DNA of 64,000 nucleotides from Paratrimastix pyriformis. Taxonomy: Eukaryota > Preaxostyla > Paratrimastigidae. The stretch covers positions 633,501-697,500 of the forward strand of contig JAPMOS010000015.1 in the NCBI GenBank assembly GCA_027972325.1, read 5' to 3'. A program made the translations under genes and the position numbers. Of the stretch, positions 42,501-52,935 are shown in pieces (the stretch's first letter is position 1; each line of letters begins with the position of its first letter). The notes beneath the pieces were generated by a model that worked only from the letters and a program-made list of their open reading frames with translations, was not told the DNA's origin and made no database searches.

Positions 42501-45185
42501 GGTAGGTGGGGGGTGGGGGGGTGGGGGGTGGGGGCGAAGAAGGAGGCCTCACCACTGGGCACGGGCGGCCGGGGGCGGGCGCAAGGGCGGGCGCGCAAGG
42601 GCGGGCGCGCAAGGGCGGGCGCGCAAGGGCGGGCGCGCAAGGGCGGGCGCGAGGCGCGAGGGCGGACGCGAGGGCGGGGCAGGGCAGGACCTGGGACTGG
42701 CGGAACATCTCCTCCTTGAGCTCCTTGAGCTCCTTGTCGACGGCCCGCAGGTGCTCGTCATCGGCCCGGCGGGCCTTCTCGGCCTCGGCCGCGCTGCGCT
42801 CGGTGGAGACGGTCTGGGAGGCCTCCGTCTCGAGCTGCTGGCGCCGCTGGGCGAGGCCCGCCTGGTGACGCTCAAGGTCGGCGGCCTTCTGGGCGACGGT
42901 CTCGGTGAGCGAGGCGTTGACCTGCTGGGCGGCCACCAGGTCGGCCTGGTCCTTGGCAAGGGTACTGGCCGCCCCAAGCGCCCCCCGCCGCCCCGCCAGT
43001 CAGGCAGGGAGGACCGGCAGGCGGGAATGGCTGGCAAGCAGGGAGGGCCGGGACGGACTTGCGCTGGACCTGGATCTCGTCCTGCAGGTCCTGGATGACG
43101 GTCGACAGGCCGCCGTACTCGGCCCGCAGCTGGACGATCAGGTTATCGGCAGCCTGCGACCCACGGCCGGGTGGCGGTCGAGATGAAGCCAACCGAGGAC
43201 GGGCGGCGAGAGGACGGGCGGCGAGAGGACGGGCGGCGAGAGGGCGGGCGGCGAGAGGGCGGGCGGCGAGAGGGCGGGCGGCGAGAGGGCAGGCGGCGAG
43301 AGGGCAGGCGGCGAGAGGGCAGGCGGCGAGAGGGCAGGCGGCGAGGGCTGGCTGCGGGCAGCTCGGGCCGGATCGGGCCTGCCCAGGGCGCCAGCAGGCG
43401 GGCGCGGACCTTGATGGAGACCTCGAGCTGCTTGTTGTGGGCCTGGTGCTGCTCCAGCATCTTGCGCTGCTCGGCCAGCTGCCGCTCGAAGTCCCCCAGC
43501 CGTTGCTGCCCCCGTCCGCCACACAACAAGCATCCGCCACAAGCACCCGCGACCCAAAGCCCGGTGCGGGTCAGGCGAGTCGATTCGAGGGGACGGGGCG
43601 GGGAGATGCCGCGCCACTCGGGAGCAGCGGGGTGGCTAGTCTTTGACGGACCTTCCCTGTGGCGTAGGTCTCTCGGTTGGCGCGGATGGCTGCGTCCCGC
43701 TGCCGCATGGCGGCGAGGCTGGCCTCCCACTACGGGTCCCCGGTCACGGGGCAGGCGGACGATGGGGCGGCCGGCACAAGGGCCATCAAACAAGAAGAAA
43801 GGGCCCCAGACAGAAGGTCGGTCGGCGGTGAAGCGAGTGGGCAAGTGGTGCAAGTGGTGCAAGTGGTGCAAGTAAGGCAAGCGGTGCAAGCGGTGCAAGC
43901 GGTGCAAGCGGTGCAAGCGGTGCAAGCGGTGCAAGCGGTGCAAGCGGTGCAAGCGGTGCAAGCGGTGCAAGCGGTGCAAGCGGTGCAAGCGGTGCAAGCG
44001 GTGCAAGCGGTGCAGGCGGGGTGACCTGGGCGATGAGCTCCTCGCGGCGCCTGTGGAGGTTCTTGAAGTCCTCGGCCGTCTTGTCGAGCTCGATCTGGGC
44101 CGCCTGCGTCTCGGTTACCTGCCCTCCCCACGACCCACCCGCGGATGACGGATGGTCGCGGACTCGAGGCGAGACGCCCCAGAATGGCGGGGGTCGGGAT
44201 GCGGCGATGGCGAGGGGCGAAGGGACACCCCAGGACGGGGGGCAAGGGCAAGGGCAAGGGCAAGGGCAAGGGCAAGGGCAAGGGCAAGGGCAAGGGCAAG
44301 GGCAAGGGCAAGGGCAAGGGCAAGGGCAAGGGCAAGGGCAAGGGCAAGGGCAAGGGCAAGGGCAAGGGCAAGGGCAAGGGCAAGGGCAAGGGGACGGACC
44401 TCGGTGTCGAGGGCGCGCTTCTTCTCCTGGACCTCCTTGGTGAGCCGCTCCTGGGTCAGGGCCAGCTCGCGCACCTTCTGCTCGTCCGCTCGGGCGTACC
44501 GCTCGACGACAAGGTTATCGGCCTGCCCAAGCCAAGAGCGCAAAGCCATGCCACCACGATCAGGACCCGGACGTGACGGATGCACACGGCGGGGTGGGAG
44601 GTGGGGCGTGGCGGAGAGGGACTCGGACGGGCCTCCTTCTGGCGGTTGGCGGCGGCCCATTGGTCCATTTCCTCCTGGTTGAGGCGCAGCTGGTTCTTCA
44701 GGGTATCCAGCGCATCCTTCCCACGAAAAATCTGGTTCTGGAGGATCGAGAGCTGGGGGGGGGGGGGGGGGGGGGGGAAGGCATGGAGATTGGGGGCGGG
44801 AGACACCTGCAGACGCGTTCCTCGTACTCTTTCACCTGCTTTTCAAGGTCCGCAATCTCTTTCGCAGCCCGGCCAATCTGACGTTCGGAGAGCTTCGTGA
44901 AATGTTCCTCCGAGCGAATGGCCTGTTCTTTCGCGTCAACGATTCCCTGGGTCTCTTTAGATTGCGAAATAACGTTTGCAAGGTGTTTTTGAATAATCGC
45001 ACTCCGTTCGGTGAGGTCGGCGTGCTTGGCAGAGACAGCGATCAACTCCTCTTGCCGTTGTTTGACCTATTCGAAAGTGAGCGAAGAAAACATTCTGTAA
45101 ACCCACAAACTTGTTCGTTGAGCTTTTTGTTTTCGTCATTGAGAATTGTGGGGACGAGGTCGCTGAAATCGGCGAGGTGCTGCAT
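39509..45185 (-). CDS. CCDC39: CCDC39/FAP59 axonemal ruler coiled-coil protein
   Basis: With CCDC40, CCDC39 forms the molecular ruler that sets the 96-nm repeat of the axoneme and docks radial spokes and inner dynein arms. At least 16 exons align along its length with the vertebrate protein. Landmarks: LNDENKKLNEQ (N-terminus), SEEHFTKLSERQIGRAAKEI, LRLNQEEMDQWAAANRQKE, DGDAMKQRELIYQADYATQ, LKLEVRRLQEILNARQDEVF, TIEERTQEIQAHCDMLRAEL, EHTQAFCIVQAAQQKQQLEK, RLENTMRLLQAKNQ, and near the end FQLQELKETNQVVLASLVQL. The Ser/Pro-rich tail encoded by the last exon is not conserved in sequence, as expected. Introns carry CCCTG, TAACGC-like, GCGGTT, GCCCTT and CACCGCTTG repeats and two poly-C runs. First exons are AT-rich and later ones extremely GC-rich. 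Confidence 0.95.
39856..39931 (-). repeat. (CCCTG)n intron repeat in CCDC39
   Basis: GGGCA array on the plus strand, so CCCTG on the coding strand, in the last CCDC39 intron (donor GTCCGG after GAFLQGLFE). Confidence 0.9.
41631..41720 (-). repeat. Poly-C and (AACGC)n in one CCDC39 intron
   Basis: A 22-nt coding-strand C run (41631-41652) and a pentamer array (41,662-41,720) share the intron between SKIADLNLGND and LRQARQATRDKEE. Confidence 0.9.
42370..42452 (-). repeat. (GCGGTT)n hexamer intron repeat
   Basis: About 13 copies in the CCDC39 intron before VLFRSSQQKSNVIAE. Confidence 0.9.
43198..43345 (-). repeat. (CTCGCCGCCCG)n-type 15-bp intron repeat
   Basis: About ten copies of a GAGAGGGCGGGCGGC unit on the plus strand, in a CCDC39 intron. 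Confidence 0.85.
43850..44012 (-). repeat. (CACCGCTTG)n nonamer intron repeat
   Basis: About 17 copies in the CCDC39 intron with donor GTCACC after the exon ending RREELIAQ. Confidence 0.9.
44240..44393 (-). repeat. (GCCCTT)n hexamer intron repeat
   Basis: About 25 perfect copies in the CCDC39 intron with donor GTCCGT after KKRALDTE. Confidence 0.9.
44755..44778 (-). repeat. Intronic poly-C in CCDC39
   Basis: 24-nt coding-strand C run close to the acceptor before LSILQNQIFRG. Confidence 0.9.
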
Positions 45186-45523
45186 TTTTTCAAACGGCAG
45201 AGACAGCCGACACAAGGTCGCGGTTGAGTTGGCTTGCTGTGTGTGGTGTCTTTCAAACCCTGGACCAGACACTTCTCTGTTTCTCATCGGGCGAATGGGG
45301 CGACCGGATTTGGTTACATGTTTCCCGTGGTCTGCGGTTGTATTTTTGCGGTCCTTTGAACTAAACCCTTTCAGAATCAACCATTGCAGATATAAAGAAC
45401 ATCGTTTGTAAGGCGCGTCCCTCTGTTTGCCCAGACTCGTATAGCCTATCATTTCGTGGGAGAGCGCTCGAGGACAGTCTTTCATTGAAAACTTACCAGA
45501 TACCCGACTCGTCGGAGATTACC
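45186..45523. promoter_or_regulatory. AT-rich divergent 5' region, CCDC39 / SDR gene
   Basis: 338 bp between opposed ATGs, the largest divergent spacer in the window. It is AT-rich, with T-runs and GATATAAAGAACAT at about 45,391. No coding signal seen. Promoter function is inferred from position. Confidence 0.4.
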
Positions 45524-48500
45524 ATGGTGCTGACCGAGGCCGAGATTGCCCGAAGGCAGGAACAATCCAAAAGAATGGAGCACCGTGAAGAAACCGTCGC
45601 GCAGAGTGTCAAGTTGGTCTACAAGCGATGCCACATGTGCCAGCGTCGCTTCCCCCTGCCGCCGGGCTGCCCCAGTCTGTTCTGCCCACTTCCGATGGCG
45701 ACGATCTTTCTCCAGCCGAACCCCAGCCGATCCCTCCGATGGTTTTCCACAACCCTGCGGTGCCTCAGTTAGAGGGGCCCGTCGCCGCGGCGCCGGAGCC
45801 CATGCAGTGCCAGGTGAACCTGTACCCGTACCCGCGTCTGTGCGCCGGCTGCCACCGGCTGAACCTGGACAAGCGGGCCGAGCGGGCCCACATGGGCGGC
45901 ATGGTCGCCCTGGTCACGGGCGCCAGGTCTGGCAGCCCCCCAGCCAGCACACCACAGAGAGCGGCACAAACCCACCGCCCACGAGGAAGGTTCTCCATCG
46001 AACCAAGCCAAGCCACACAGCTCCGAGCCCAAGTCGGACACACAACACGCGCAGGCACCGTGCCGCCACTTTTTAACTCTGCTTTTCCTTCTGGGCCTTC
46101 CCTTCCCTGGTTGGATAGGGTGAAGATCGGCTTCGAGACCGGGCTGAAGCTGCTGCGATGCGGCTGCCGGCTGGTGGCGGTGACTCGCTTCCCGCGCGAC
46201 TGTGCCCGTCGATACGCGGCCGAGGCTGACTACGACCAGTGGAAGGAGCGCCTCCAAATTTACGGTCGGCGCGACCCCCCCCCCCCCCCCCCCCCCCCTC
46301 TCTCTCTCTCTCCACCTTCTCCTCACCCCGTGCCCCCTCGACCGCTCACCGAGCGGCTTGCTTGGCTGGACGCTGAGTGTATGGCGTGTTGGCGGCGTGT
46401 CTGATACACCCGCCGTGCCCGTTTTCCGCACGCCCGGGTTGTGGGTGCGGAGCGAACAGGGGTGGACCTGCGGCATATGCCCTCGGTGATGGCCTTCATC
46501 GCCCACCTGCTGCAGACCCTGCCCCGGCTGGATGTCCTCATCAACAACGCCGCAATTGTCTGCGGCACGACAGCTCACGTTTGTTCGGGGGTGGGTCGCG
46601 GGTGTGACGTGGTTTGGCGAGGGCTCATTGGCTGCGCCTTTCCATTCCGGGCCCATCTCCCGGGTGGGGTGGGCAGACGGTGCGGCGGCCGCTGCGGTAC
46701 TACCGGGAGGTCGTCGAGCAAGAGGTGGCCCCCGCGGCCGCCTCCGGGCCCGGGGCCGATGTCCTCCGCCACGTGGCGGGGGCCTTCTTCCTGACCTGCC
46801 CCGGCCCCGCTCCCCCATTGGCCCTGGGCACCGCCACGGGTGCGCCGCCATCCGCCCTGCCTCCTTCGGTCTGGACGGGCGCACGCACTCTTCCCATCCC
46901 CGGCCACGCCCACGGGGTCCACCGCCACGGCCTGAGCCCCTCCCCCGGGGCTGACGGATTTCCTTCTGCCTCGTCCCCGGCAGGCGCCCCCACCGTCGGC
47001 CGAGCGGGTGCCGGGCAGTGGCCGGATGCCGCTCCACCAGGGTGGCGTGGCGGCCGTGGACGACGCGGACATGGCGCTCCACAACGCCACCGCTGCCTCG
47101 CAGGCCGTCGGCGCCGAGCCCGAGACGAGCCCCGCCCCGTTGGCCGGGCGGCAGCAGGTGCCGCTCTTCTACGCGGACGTCCTCTCGGGCAAGCCTGACC
47201 AGGTCCGCCACACTCGCGCCCTGGCGGGCCCAGCGCCGGCTTGCCTGCGTCATCCGGCCGGCCGGTTGCGGCCATCCGCTTGCCGTTCGTCTCAGGTTCC
47301 GCTCCCACGACGATGCCATGCCGGGCACGGGCGGGGCGCACCAGGTCTCGCAGTTCATCACCCAGCAGCAGCAGGCCCTGTCGGCCGCTCGCCCGGCCCC
47401 CCGACTCGAGGCCTCTCCCCGCGATGGCCTCGGCCCCGCCAAGACCGCCGAAAGCGCGGCCCTGCTGCCCTCATCGGCCCCCCACGGCCCTGACGGCCGG
47501 GGAGACGAACTGGCCCTGCTGCCCGATGACGACCCGCGCTACTTCCCCCGGGGGCTGACCGACGAGGACGGGCAGCAGCTCGACCTGCGCCCCAAGACCT
47601 CCTGGAACACCCACCTGGCCGAGGTCTCCCCGGTGGAGGTCCTCGAGACCCAGGTCCCGCCCCCTGCGCCCCCTGCGCCCCCTGGCCCCATGCGCCCCAT
47701 GCGCCCCATGCGCCCCATGCGCCCCATGCGCCCCATGCGCCCCATGCGCCCCATGCGCCCCATGCGCCCCATGCGCCCCATGCGCCCCATGCGCCCCATG
47801 CGCCCCATGCGCCCCATGCGCCCCATGCGCCCCATGCGCCCCATGCGCCCCATGCGCCCCATGCCCCTGCGTGCCTCTGTGCTCTTGGCCTGCCTCTTCA
47901 CTGTGTGTCGCTGCTCGCCGCATGTGGGCGTCTGCAGGTGGTGAACTCCGTGGTGCCCTTTGTCCTGGTGAGCCAGCTGCGCCCGCTGCTGCTCGAGGCC
48001 GTCGCCCAGCAGCGCGCCGCCAACCGGGCCGCCTACGCCGTCGCCTGCCCCGAGGCCGACCACGGCCAGCATGGGCACGGCCAGGGCCCCGCCTCGGGCG
48101 GCCCCTGTACGGCCGGTGCCGAGCGGGCAGGGGCGCGGCAGCAGGGGCCTTCCCCCACCCGTGCCGCGCAGCGGGGCGACCGGCACCGGCGACGGGTCGT
48201 CGGCAACGACGAGGACGACCTGTGCGGCGACCAGGAGCCAAATGGCAACGACGAGGGCGAGGATGAGGATGAGGGCGAAGGCGAGGGCGAGGATGGCGAC
48301 GAGCCGCCCACGTCCACCTCCGAGGAGGACCAGCCATCAGGAGCGGGGCACGCCGAGGCGCGCACGAAGGGGACGGGCTCGTGGAAGCGGGGGCACGGGC
48401 AGGTGGGTCCCCAACAGCGCGACGACGGGGTGCCCGAGTGCCCGGTGACCGACCAGCTCCGCAAGTCGGGGGCCGTCCGGCCGGCCCTGGCGTACGTGGT

Positions 48501-48971
48501 CAACGTGAGCTCGCCCGAGGGCCAGTTCTACACGGCCCACCGCAAAACGGGGTCGCACCCACACACCAACTGCGCCAAGGTCGGTGCATCGCCTCGTCCC
48601 GCCCCCCGCTTACGCTGGCCCGCCCCTCGCTCACGCACACGATGGCCCTCCCCTCCCCGGCAGGCCTCGCTGAACATGCTGACCCGCTCCTCGTCTCAGG
48701 AGATGGCCGAGCAGAGCATCATGATGACCGCAGTCGACACGGGGTCTGCGGCCCTGCCTGCCTCTGCCTTCGATTACCTCACCCGCTCCCCTCTGATGTC
48801 CATGATAGGTGGGTTTCGCTGATGAACCCCGTCAACCGGGTCGTGCGGGCGCCCCCCCTGGAGGTGGTCGATGGGGCGGCGCGCGTCCTGGACCCGGTGA
48901 TTGCCGCCCTGCGGACGGGCACCGCCCAGTACGGCTACTTCTTCCAGAACTTCGCCATCGCCCCCTGGTAA
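45524..48971 (+). CDS. Zinc-ribbon short-chain dehydrogenase/reductase-like protein
   Basis: N-terminal helix, then two Cys pairs (RCHMCQRR and [10 protein letters not shown]) that look like a zinc ribbon. This is followed by a Rossmann core: [23 protein letters not shown] with the cofactor-loop Gly residues across an intron, [37 protein letters not shown] (NNA motif), [52 protein letters not shown], and the C-terminal [34 protein letters not shown]. The catalytic Ser is present, but the YxxxK tyrosine position reads Thr (TNCAK). I recall the same substitution in fungal and bacterial relatives of this subgroup, so it may be a family trait. Two low-complexity inserts occur, one at about 47,340-47,500 and an acidic one at about 48,200-48,330. 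The (CGCCCCATG)n repeat at 47,688-47,862 is an intron. Substrate unknown. Confidence 0.85.
46275..46298 (+). repeat. Intronic poly-C in the SDR gene
   Basis: 24-nt C run followed by a CT tract, after the exon ending KERLQIYGR. Confidence 0.9.
47688..47862 (+). repeat. (CGCCCCATG)n nonamer intron repeat
   Basis: About 19 copies in the SDR intron between SPVEVLETQ and [10 protein letters not shown]. Confidence 0.9.
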
Positions 48972-48991
48972 CCGCTGCCAACAACCGGCGA

Positions 48992-49125
48992 GCTTGATCG
49001 AGGGATCGCACTTGATCGAGGGATCGCACTTGATCGGGGGATCGCACTTTATCGAGGGATCGCACTTTATCGAGGGATCGCACTTTTTTTACAAGGGATC
49101 GCACTTGATCGAGGGATCGCGCTTG
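48992..49125. repeat. (GATCGAGGGATCGCACTT)n spacer repeat
   Basis: Seven to eight imperfect 17-18-bp copies fill the convergent spacer between the SDR stop (48971) and the GPN2 stop (49159). It is AT-richer than the intron arrays and contains GATC palindromes. Confidence 0.85.
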
Positions 49126-49158
49126 AGTTCGGTGCAGATGTGGCGGGGGGGCTCGTCG

Positions 49159-50654
49159 TCACTCCAGATCAAGGAAAGACTTGGGTGCTGGGATCGGCGT
49201 TTCCCCGCCTCCTGGGGGCGGTTTGGCATCCAGCACGCAAATGGCGCGGCCTCGGGGTACAGGAAGGACCTGTGCCTCGGGAGGTAATGTGGCGGGTGAT
49301 GGTCGGGCTGGTGGCGGCGCGGCATCTGCCCTTGCCCCTTGGGCTGATGTGGGGGTTGTAGTGGTTGGCTGCGGCGCCGGAGGGCAGTGAGGTGGTCGCC
49401 CATGCCCTTGGCGCTGCCGCATCCCTTCGTCGGCGGCAGATCGAAGATCCCGGAGCAGCTTTTCTTCGTCTGTGGGCAAATACTTATCTTGCACGGCTGC
49501 CGCCCTGCCCACCACCCGCCAGCGCAATAGGGTGAGCTCGCCTCGCCTACAAGGCGATGTCAAAGCCACAGACCTGTCGTGGGCCCAACCCGTCTCACCC
49601 GCGGCAGCGTTCAAGACGGCTTCGTTGTCCTCCATGCAGGCGCCGAACACATAGCCGCCCGTCTTGTCGATCACGCTCATCAAAGCGGCAACACTGTCCT
49701 TGTCCTGAGCCGCCAGAGAGGCGATGAAGGCCCGATGAGAGGACACGACGAGGGGGCAGACCGTGATGCACAGTGGATGGAAGCCCACCAGGGAGAAGTC
49801 CTGCACGAGGGTGGCCAAGCGCTTGTTGAGGGCCTTGTACCGCCCCACGCCCTGCTCTTGATTGAGAGCCCGGAGGAGAGGTTCGACCTTGGGCAAATCT
49901 GTGTAGTACTCCAAAGGAAGTGCTGCCCCCAAAGAAATGCGGCTGCGATGAGCCGCGGCGGCACAACAGGAGGGAGAACAGACGGGGAGCACCGTAACGG
50001 CCCAGAAGGTCCACCTTGGAAAGAACGTTGACATGAGGTAGGCCCATGAGCAGCATGGCCGAAAGGGAGAGCAGCATGGCCGAGACGAAACGGGCCGAAT
50101 CGGACGTGTGGAAACTGTCCACCAGATGCACGCAGACAAGCTGGGGTGCCAAGGAGATGAGCTCAGGCGTATGCGAAAAGAGTGCACTGTCGTCGCAGGC
50201 TCTGTGAACAGACTTGAATGTGGAACTGCTTTTGGAGGCGGGTGCAGAGACGCGGGAGGACCCCGTGATGCGTATAGAGTTCGACCTGACCCGGGAGATC
50301 GAACAGAAGATATGTCCCTGAAAGTGAGGTAAGTGAGACACCGAGAACAGAAGACTTCGTCAGACCTGGAAGTTTGAGAAGGGCTTCCTCGAGCCAGTCA
50401 ATGTTGGCCTCAAGATACTCCATGCAGTATACGAGCCCTCCATTGGGCCCCAATTCCATCTTTTCCATGACTTCTTGGAGTGAGACAAGATCTTTGATGT
50501 CCACACTGCAAGGGTAGGGAAGGTGGTCATTGGCCGGGTCGAGATTGATGATCGCAGTTTTCCTTCCGATCCCCTCCAGGAATTGGGAGATTCCATTGCA
50601 ATAAGTGGTTTTCCCAGCCCCCGGAGGCCCGACGACTAGTTGCCCAAAGGACAT
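49159..50654 (-). CDS. GPN2: GPN-loop GTPase 2
   Basis: GPN GTPases help assemble and import RNA polymerase II/III. Landmarks: P-loop [11 protein letters not shown] near residue 8; [27 protein letters not shown] containing the GPN motif; [14 protein letters not shown], characteristic of GPN2; [17 protein letters not shown] (G3); [28 protein letters not shown] (G4 NKxD-like, here SKVD). After [20 protein letters not shown] the domain ends with [17 protein letters not shown] and [18 protein letters not shown] Pro/Ala-rich extension runs to the stop at 49159 and is longer than in animals. Donors are GTCTGA, GTCTGT, GTTACG and GTCTGT. It is divergent from the RNF5-like gene with 68 bp between ATGs. 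Confidence 0.94.
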
Positions 50655-50722
50655 CGGTCCCTTTCGTTGTTCCGCCGGAAGAGCCGCAGTGCCCCGCAGG
50701 TTCAAGGGGCTCCACCCGAACG
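50655..50722. promoter_or_regulatory. 68-bp divergent 5' region, GPN2 / RNF5-like
   Basis: Complete spacer between two opposed ATGs. It is GC-moderate and no element is recognised. A bidirectional promoter role is inferred from position only. Confidence 0.4.
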
Positions 50723-51472
50723 ATGCAGCCCGACACGCCGCCGCCGCCGCCGCCGCCGCCCTCACCTCCAACCTCTGCCGAAACTGCCGCTGATACATTC
50801 GCCTGTAACATTTGTTTGGATACTGCCCATGAGCCTGTCATCACAGTTTGCGGTCATTTATTCTGTTGGGAGTGCATCTACCAATGGTTTCAGCGGCAAA
50901 CAGCCGAGGGAGCCACTACAACATGTCCTGTGTGTAAAGCAGGAATCAGTCAAGAGAAGGTTTGCCTTTTTGCAGGAAGATCCGATGGTTGATTGTTTTC
51001 TAGCTGGTTCCTCTTTATGGTCGGGGCAGTGAGCAACGCGATCCGCGAACGCCCGACCTACCTGAACGACCTCGCGCCCAGAGGCCACCCGAACCATCCC
51101 GCCAACAGCATATGGTCCGCGGGCTGTCGGAGCCACAACCCCCCGAATTAATAGCCCTTTGGTTGGTGGTCTTCGTGCAGCACCGAATGCCGGGCATCCA
51201 AGTGAATGTTGGTGTCAACTTTGGGGGGTTGCGACCGACGCCATTCGGCTTCCAGTACACATTTCCCCAGGCCCCACCACCAGGTCGGTCTTGTCCCCCT
51301 TGCATCGACGATGTTCTCACCCCTCGCCGGGTTGCTGTGGGTTGCTGGGTTGGACACGGCAGCGGCAGGAAGCCCTCAGGCGGTGGAAGAGGCACGGCGA
51401 AAAGCGCTCTTTCGGCGACTAACAGTCTTCTTGCTGTTCATGGTCTTCTTCTTGATGATGCGGCTCATCTAG
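50723..51472 (+). CDS. RNF5: RNF5/RNF185-type membrane RING E3 ligase
   Basis: An ER-associated ubiquitin ligase family that acts in protein quality control. A Pro-rich start ([16 protein letters not shown]) leads into a C3HC4 [49 protein letters not shown]. After a 44-bp intron (donor GTTTGC) the text continues [17 protein letters not shown], the diagnostic motif following the RING in RNF5/RNF185. A Gly/Phe-rich stretch ([17 protein letters not shown]) follows, and the C-terminus is a single membrane helix, [20 protein letters not shown], that ends at the stop. All expected parts are present. Confidence 0.94.
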
Positions 51473-51802
51473 CAGCGCGCCTTTGGTGCGGGTCGGCCCA
51501 GTCGGGCGGGTACCGAGGTGGCAGGGGCGTCTGTTGCCAGTCAAGTTCAGGGAGCAGCAGAGGGGAGGGAGAGGGGAGGGGAGGTCCTTGGGGGTGCTCT
51601 GTGCGGCAAGAAGGCGTGAGAGGAGGAGAGGAGGAGGGAAAGATCCGGAGAGGGGCGGATGAGTGGACACGCACCACGCATGCCCACGAGCCGAGAGAGG
51701 CGGTGAGATTTGAGGAAATGGCACGAGCCCCGGCCGGGCCGGGTTCCTGACCTCCGAAAGGTGCTGCAGCGCCGGCCATGAGACAGCACGCAATCCGTCG
51801 TC
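51473..51802. other. Convergent spacer, RNF5-like / UNC119
   Basis: 330 bp between opposed stops. It has purine-rich GGGAGGGAGAGGGGAGG tracts near 51,560-51,590 and nothing that looks coding or structured. Confidence 0.5.
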
Positions 51803-52708
51803 TCACTGATAGGCATAGGTGGCCTTGCAGTGCATCACCAACGTGTCACCCACGAAGTAAAAAGAGTCCGAGCGAGTCTCGTGCGGGTGTGCCACCATTT
51901 GTTGCACTGAGGAGGATGTTGAGTGGCGGCCAAAATGAAGGAAGAATCAGACCCAGGTCCGCGGGGAGTGGGGGTACATCATAGATGACTTCCCAAGAAT
52001 TGGTCGATGAAGGAATTACAAAACCAAAAGTAAAATCGTAGCTTGGGAAACAAAGCACAAGCGTGATTGCAGGGATGGGACCGGCAGACCTCCGAATCAA
52101 CTGGTTGCGGAAATAATGGCGCTCAATCATGCGGAAATTTTCCAGGGGCTGAGGGCCCACAGAGAACTTCAGAGCCGTACCAATGTTTTTGGAATGAAGG
52201 AATTCGCGAGGGAACGTGTATTGAATGAGTCGTCCCGTGGGGTCGCAGCGGGCAATCCCAACTTGGGCGATCTTGGGGTCCTGAGCGACCTCAAAATAGA
52301 CACTACAATCGGAGGGCGAGAAGGAGCGCGCGTCAGATATTGATGAAGGTGCTGACGGCGAAGGTCGTCCGGGCACTGGGATTGCTTGCCAAGAACGGAC
52401 CGTTTTGTGTCCATGTCGCGAATCTTGAAATGCAGGAAATTGAGACCCACGGTGTTAGCTTCGATGGGGCAAAGATAATCTGGATGGGAGAGGGAAATCG
52501 GCAACGGTTCGAGGTAAACATATTAAAAGCTCCATGGGTGCATCAAACGTCACAAACCGCTGGTGTACCCAGGAAGGCGAAGGACATTTTCGGGTGTCGG
52601 GGATGGGCGGGCGCCAGCGACTGGGTGTGCCGAAGCAGTCGACGAAGCGCGAGCAGAGGCGGACGCTGCCGCAACAGCGGGTTTCGCAGCAGTTGGCTTG
52701 GAGCTCAT
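51803..52708 (-). CDS. UNC119: UNC119 lipid-binding chaperone
   Basis: Five exons traced by hand (52558-52708, 52401-52479, 52090-52302, 51953-52041, 51803-51906) give 211 residues; human UNC119 has 240. The protein sequesters N-myristoylated cargo and delivers it to cilia on ARL3 release. Landmarks match along the full immunoglobulin-like fold: [104 protein letters not shown] and the end [12 protein letters not shown]. All four donors are of the unusual GTYYG type: GTTTGT, GTCCGT, GTCTGC, GTCTGA. The family strongly supports each junction, so this gene is the best single proof of that splice-site rule. Confidence 0.96.
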
Positions 52709-52728
52709 TTTATGTTTTCAAAGAAAGA

Positions 52729-52935
52729 ATGGCGAAACCACCGTGGTTCTTCGGGCTGTCATTCGTGCTGCGGGCGATGGTGCCAGAGCTTTCCACTGTT
52801 CGTTACGTCATTGGTTGTGCGATTCTTTTGGTCTTTGTTGGTCTGTGGTTCTGGCCGATTCCTTTGTTCTCTATTTCTTTCTTTTTTTCAGGTGCCATCG
52901 CCTTGAAAAATGCCGCCATCTTCTTCAAGAAGTAA
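52729..52935 (+). CDS. Possible 42-residue hydrophobic protein
   Basis: Weakly supported. ATG 52729 opens a frame MAKPPWFFGLSFVLRAMV, continuing to RYVIG. An intron with donor GTTGTG near 52,810 and a clean T-rich acceptor (TTTTTTTCAG at about 52,890) would join it in phase to AIALKNAAIFFKK and a TAA. A pyrimidine-rich acceptor in this position and the head-to-head spacing of only 20 bp to UNC119 resemble real genes here. The donor is atypical for this genome, I recognise no family, and unspliced reading of the same frame is also open. It could be spacer sequence. Confidence 0.3.
   Translation: MAKPPWFFGLSFVLRAMVPELSTVRYVIGCAILLVFVGLWFWPIPLFSISFFFSGAIALKNAAIFFKK

Noticed and set aside
47688-47862. 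Direct repeats resembling a CRISPR array
   Set aside because: Units are 9 bp with no unique spacers and lie in an intron between two conserved SDR exons.
50723-50765. CCG-repeat at the RNF5-like start as an intron array
   Set aside because: It is in frame with the RING domain and encodes the Pro-rich N-terminus; no splice sites flank it.
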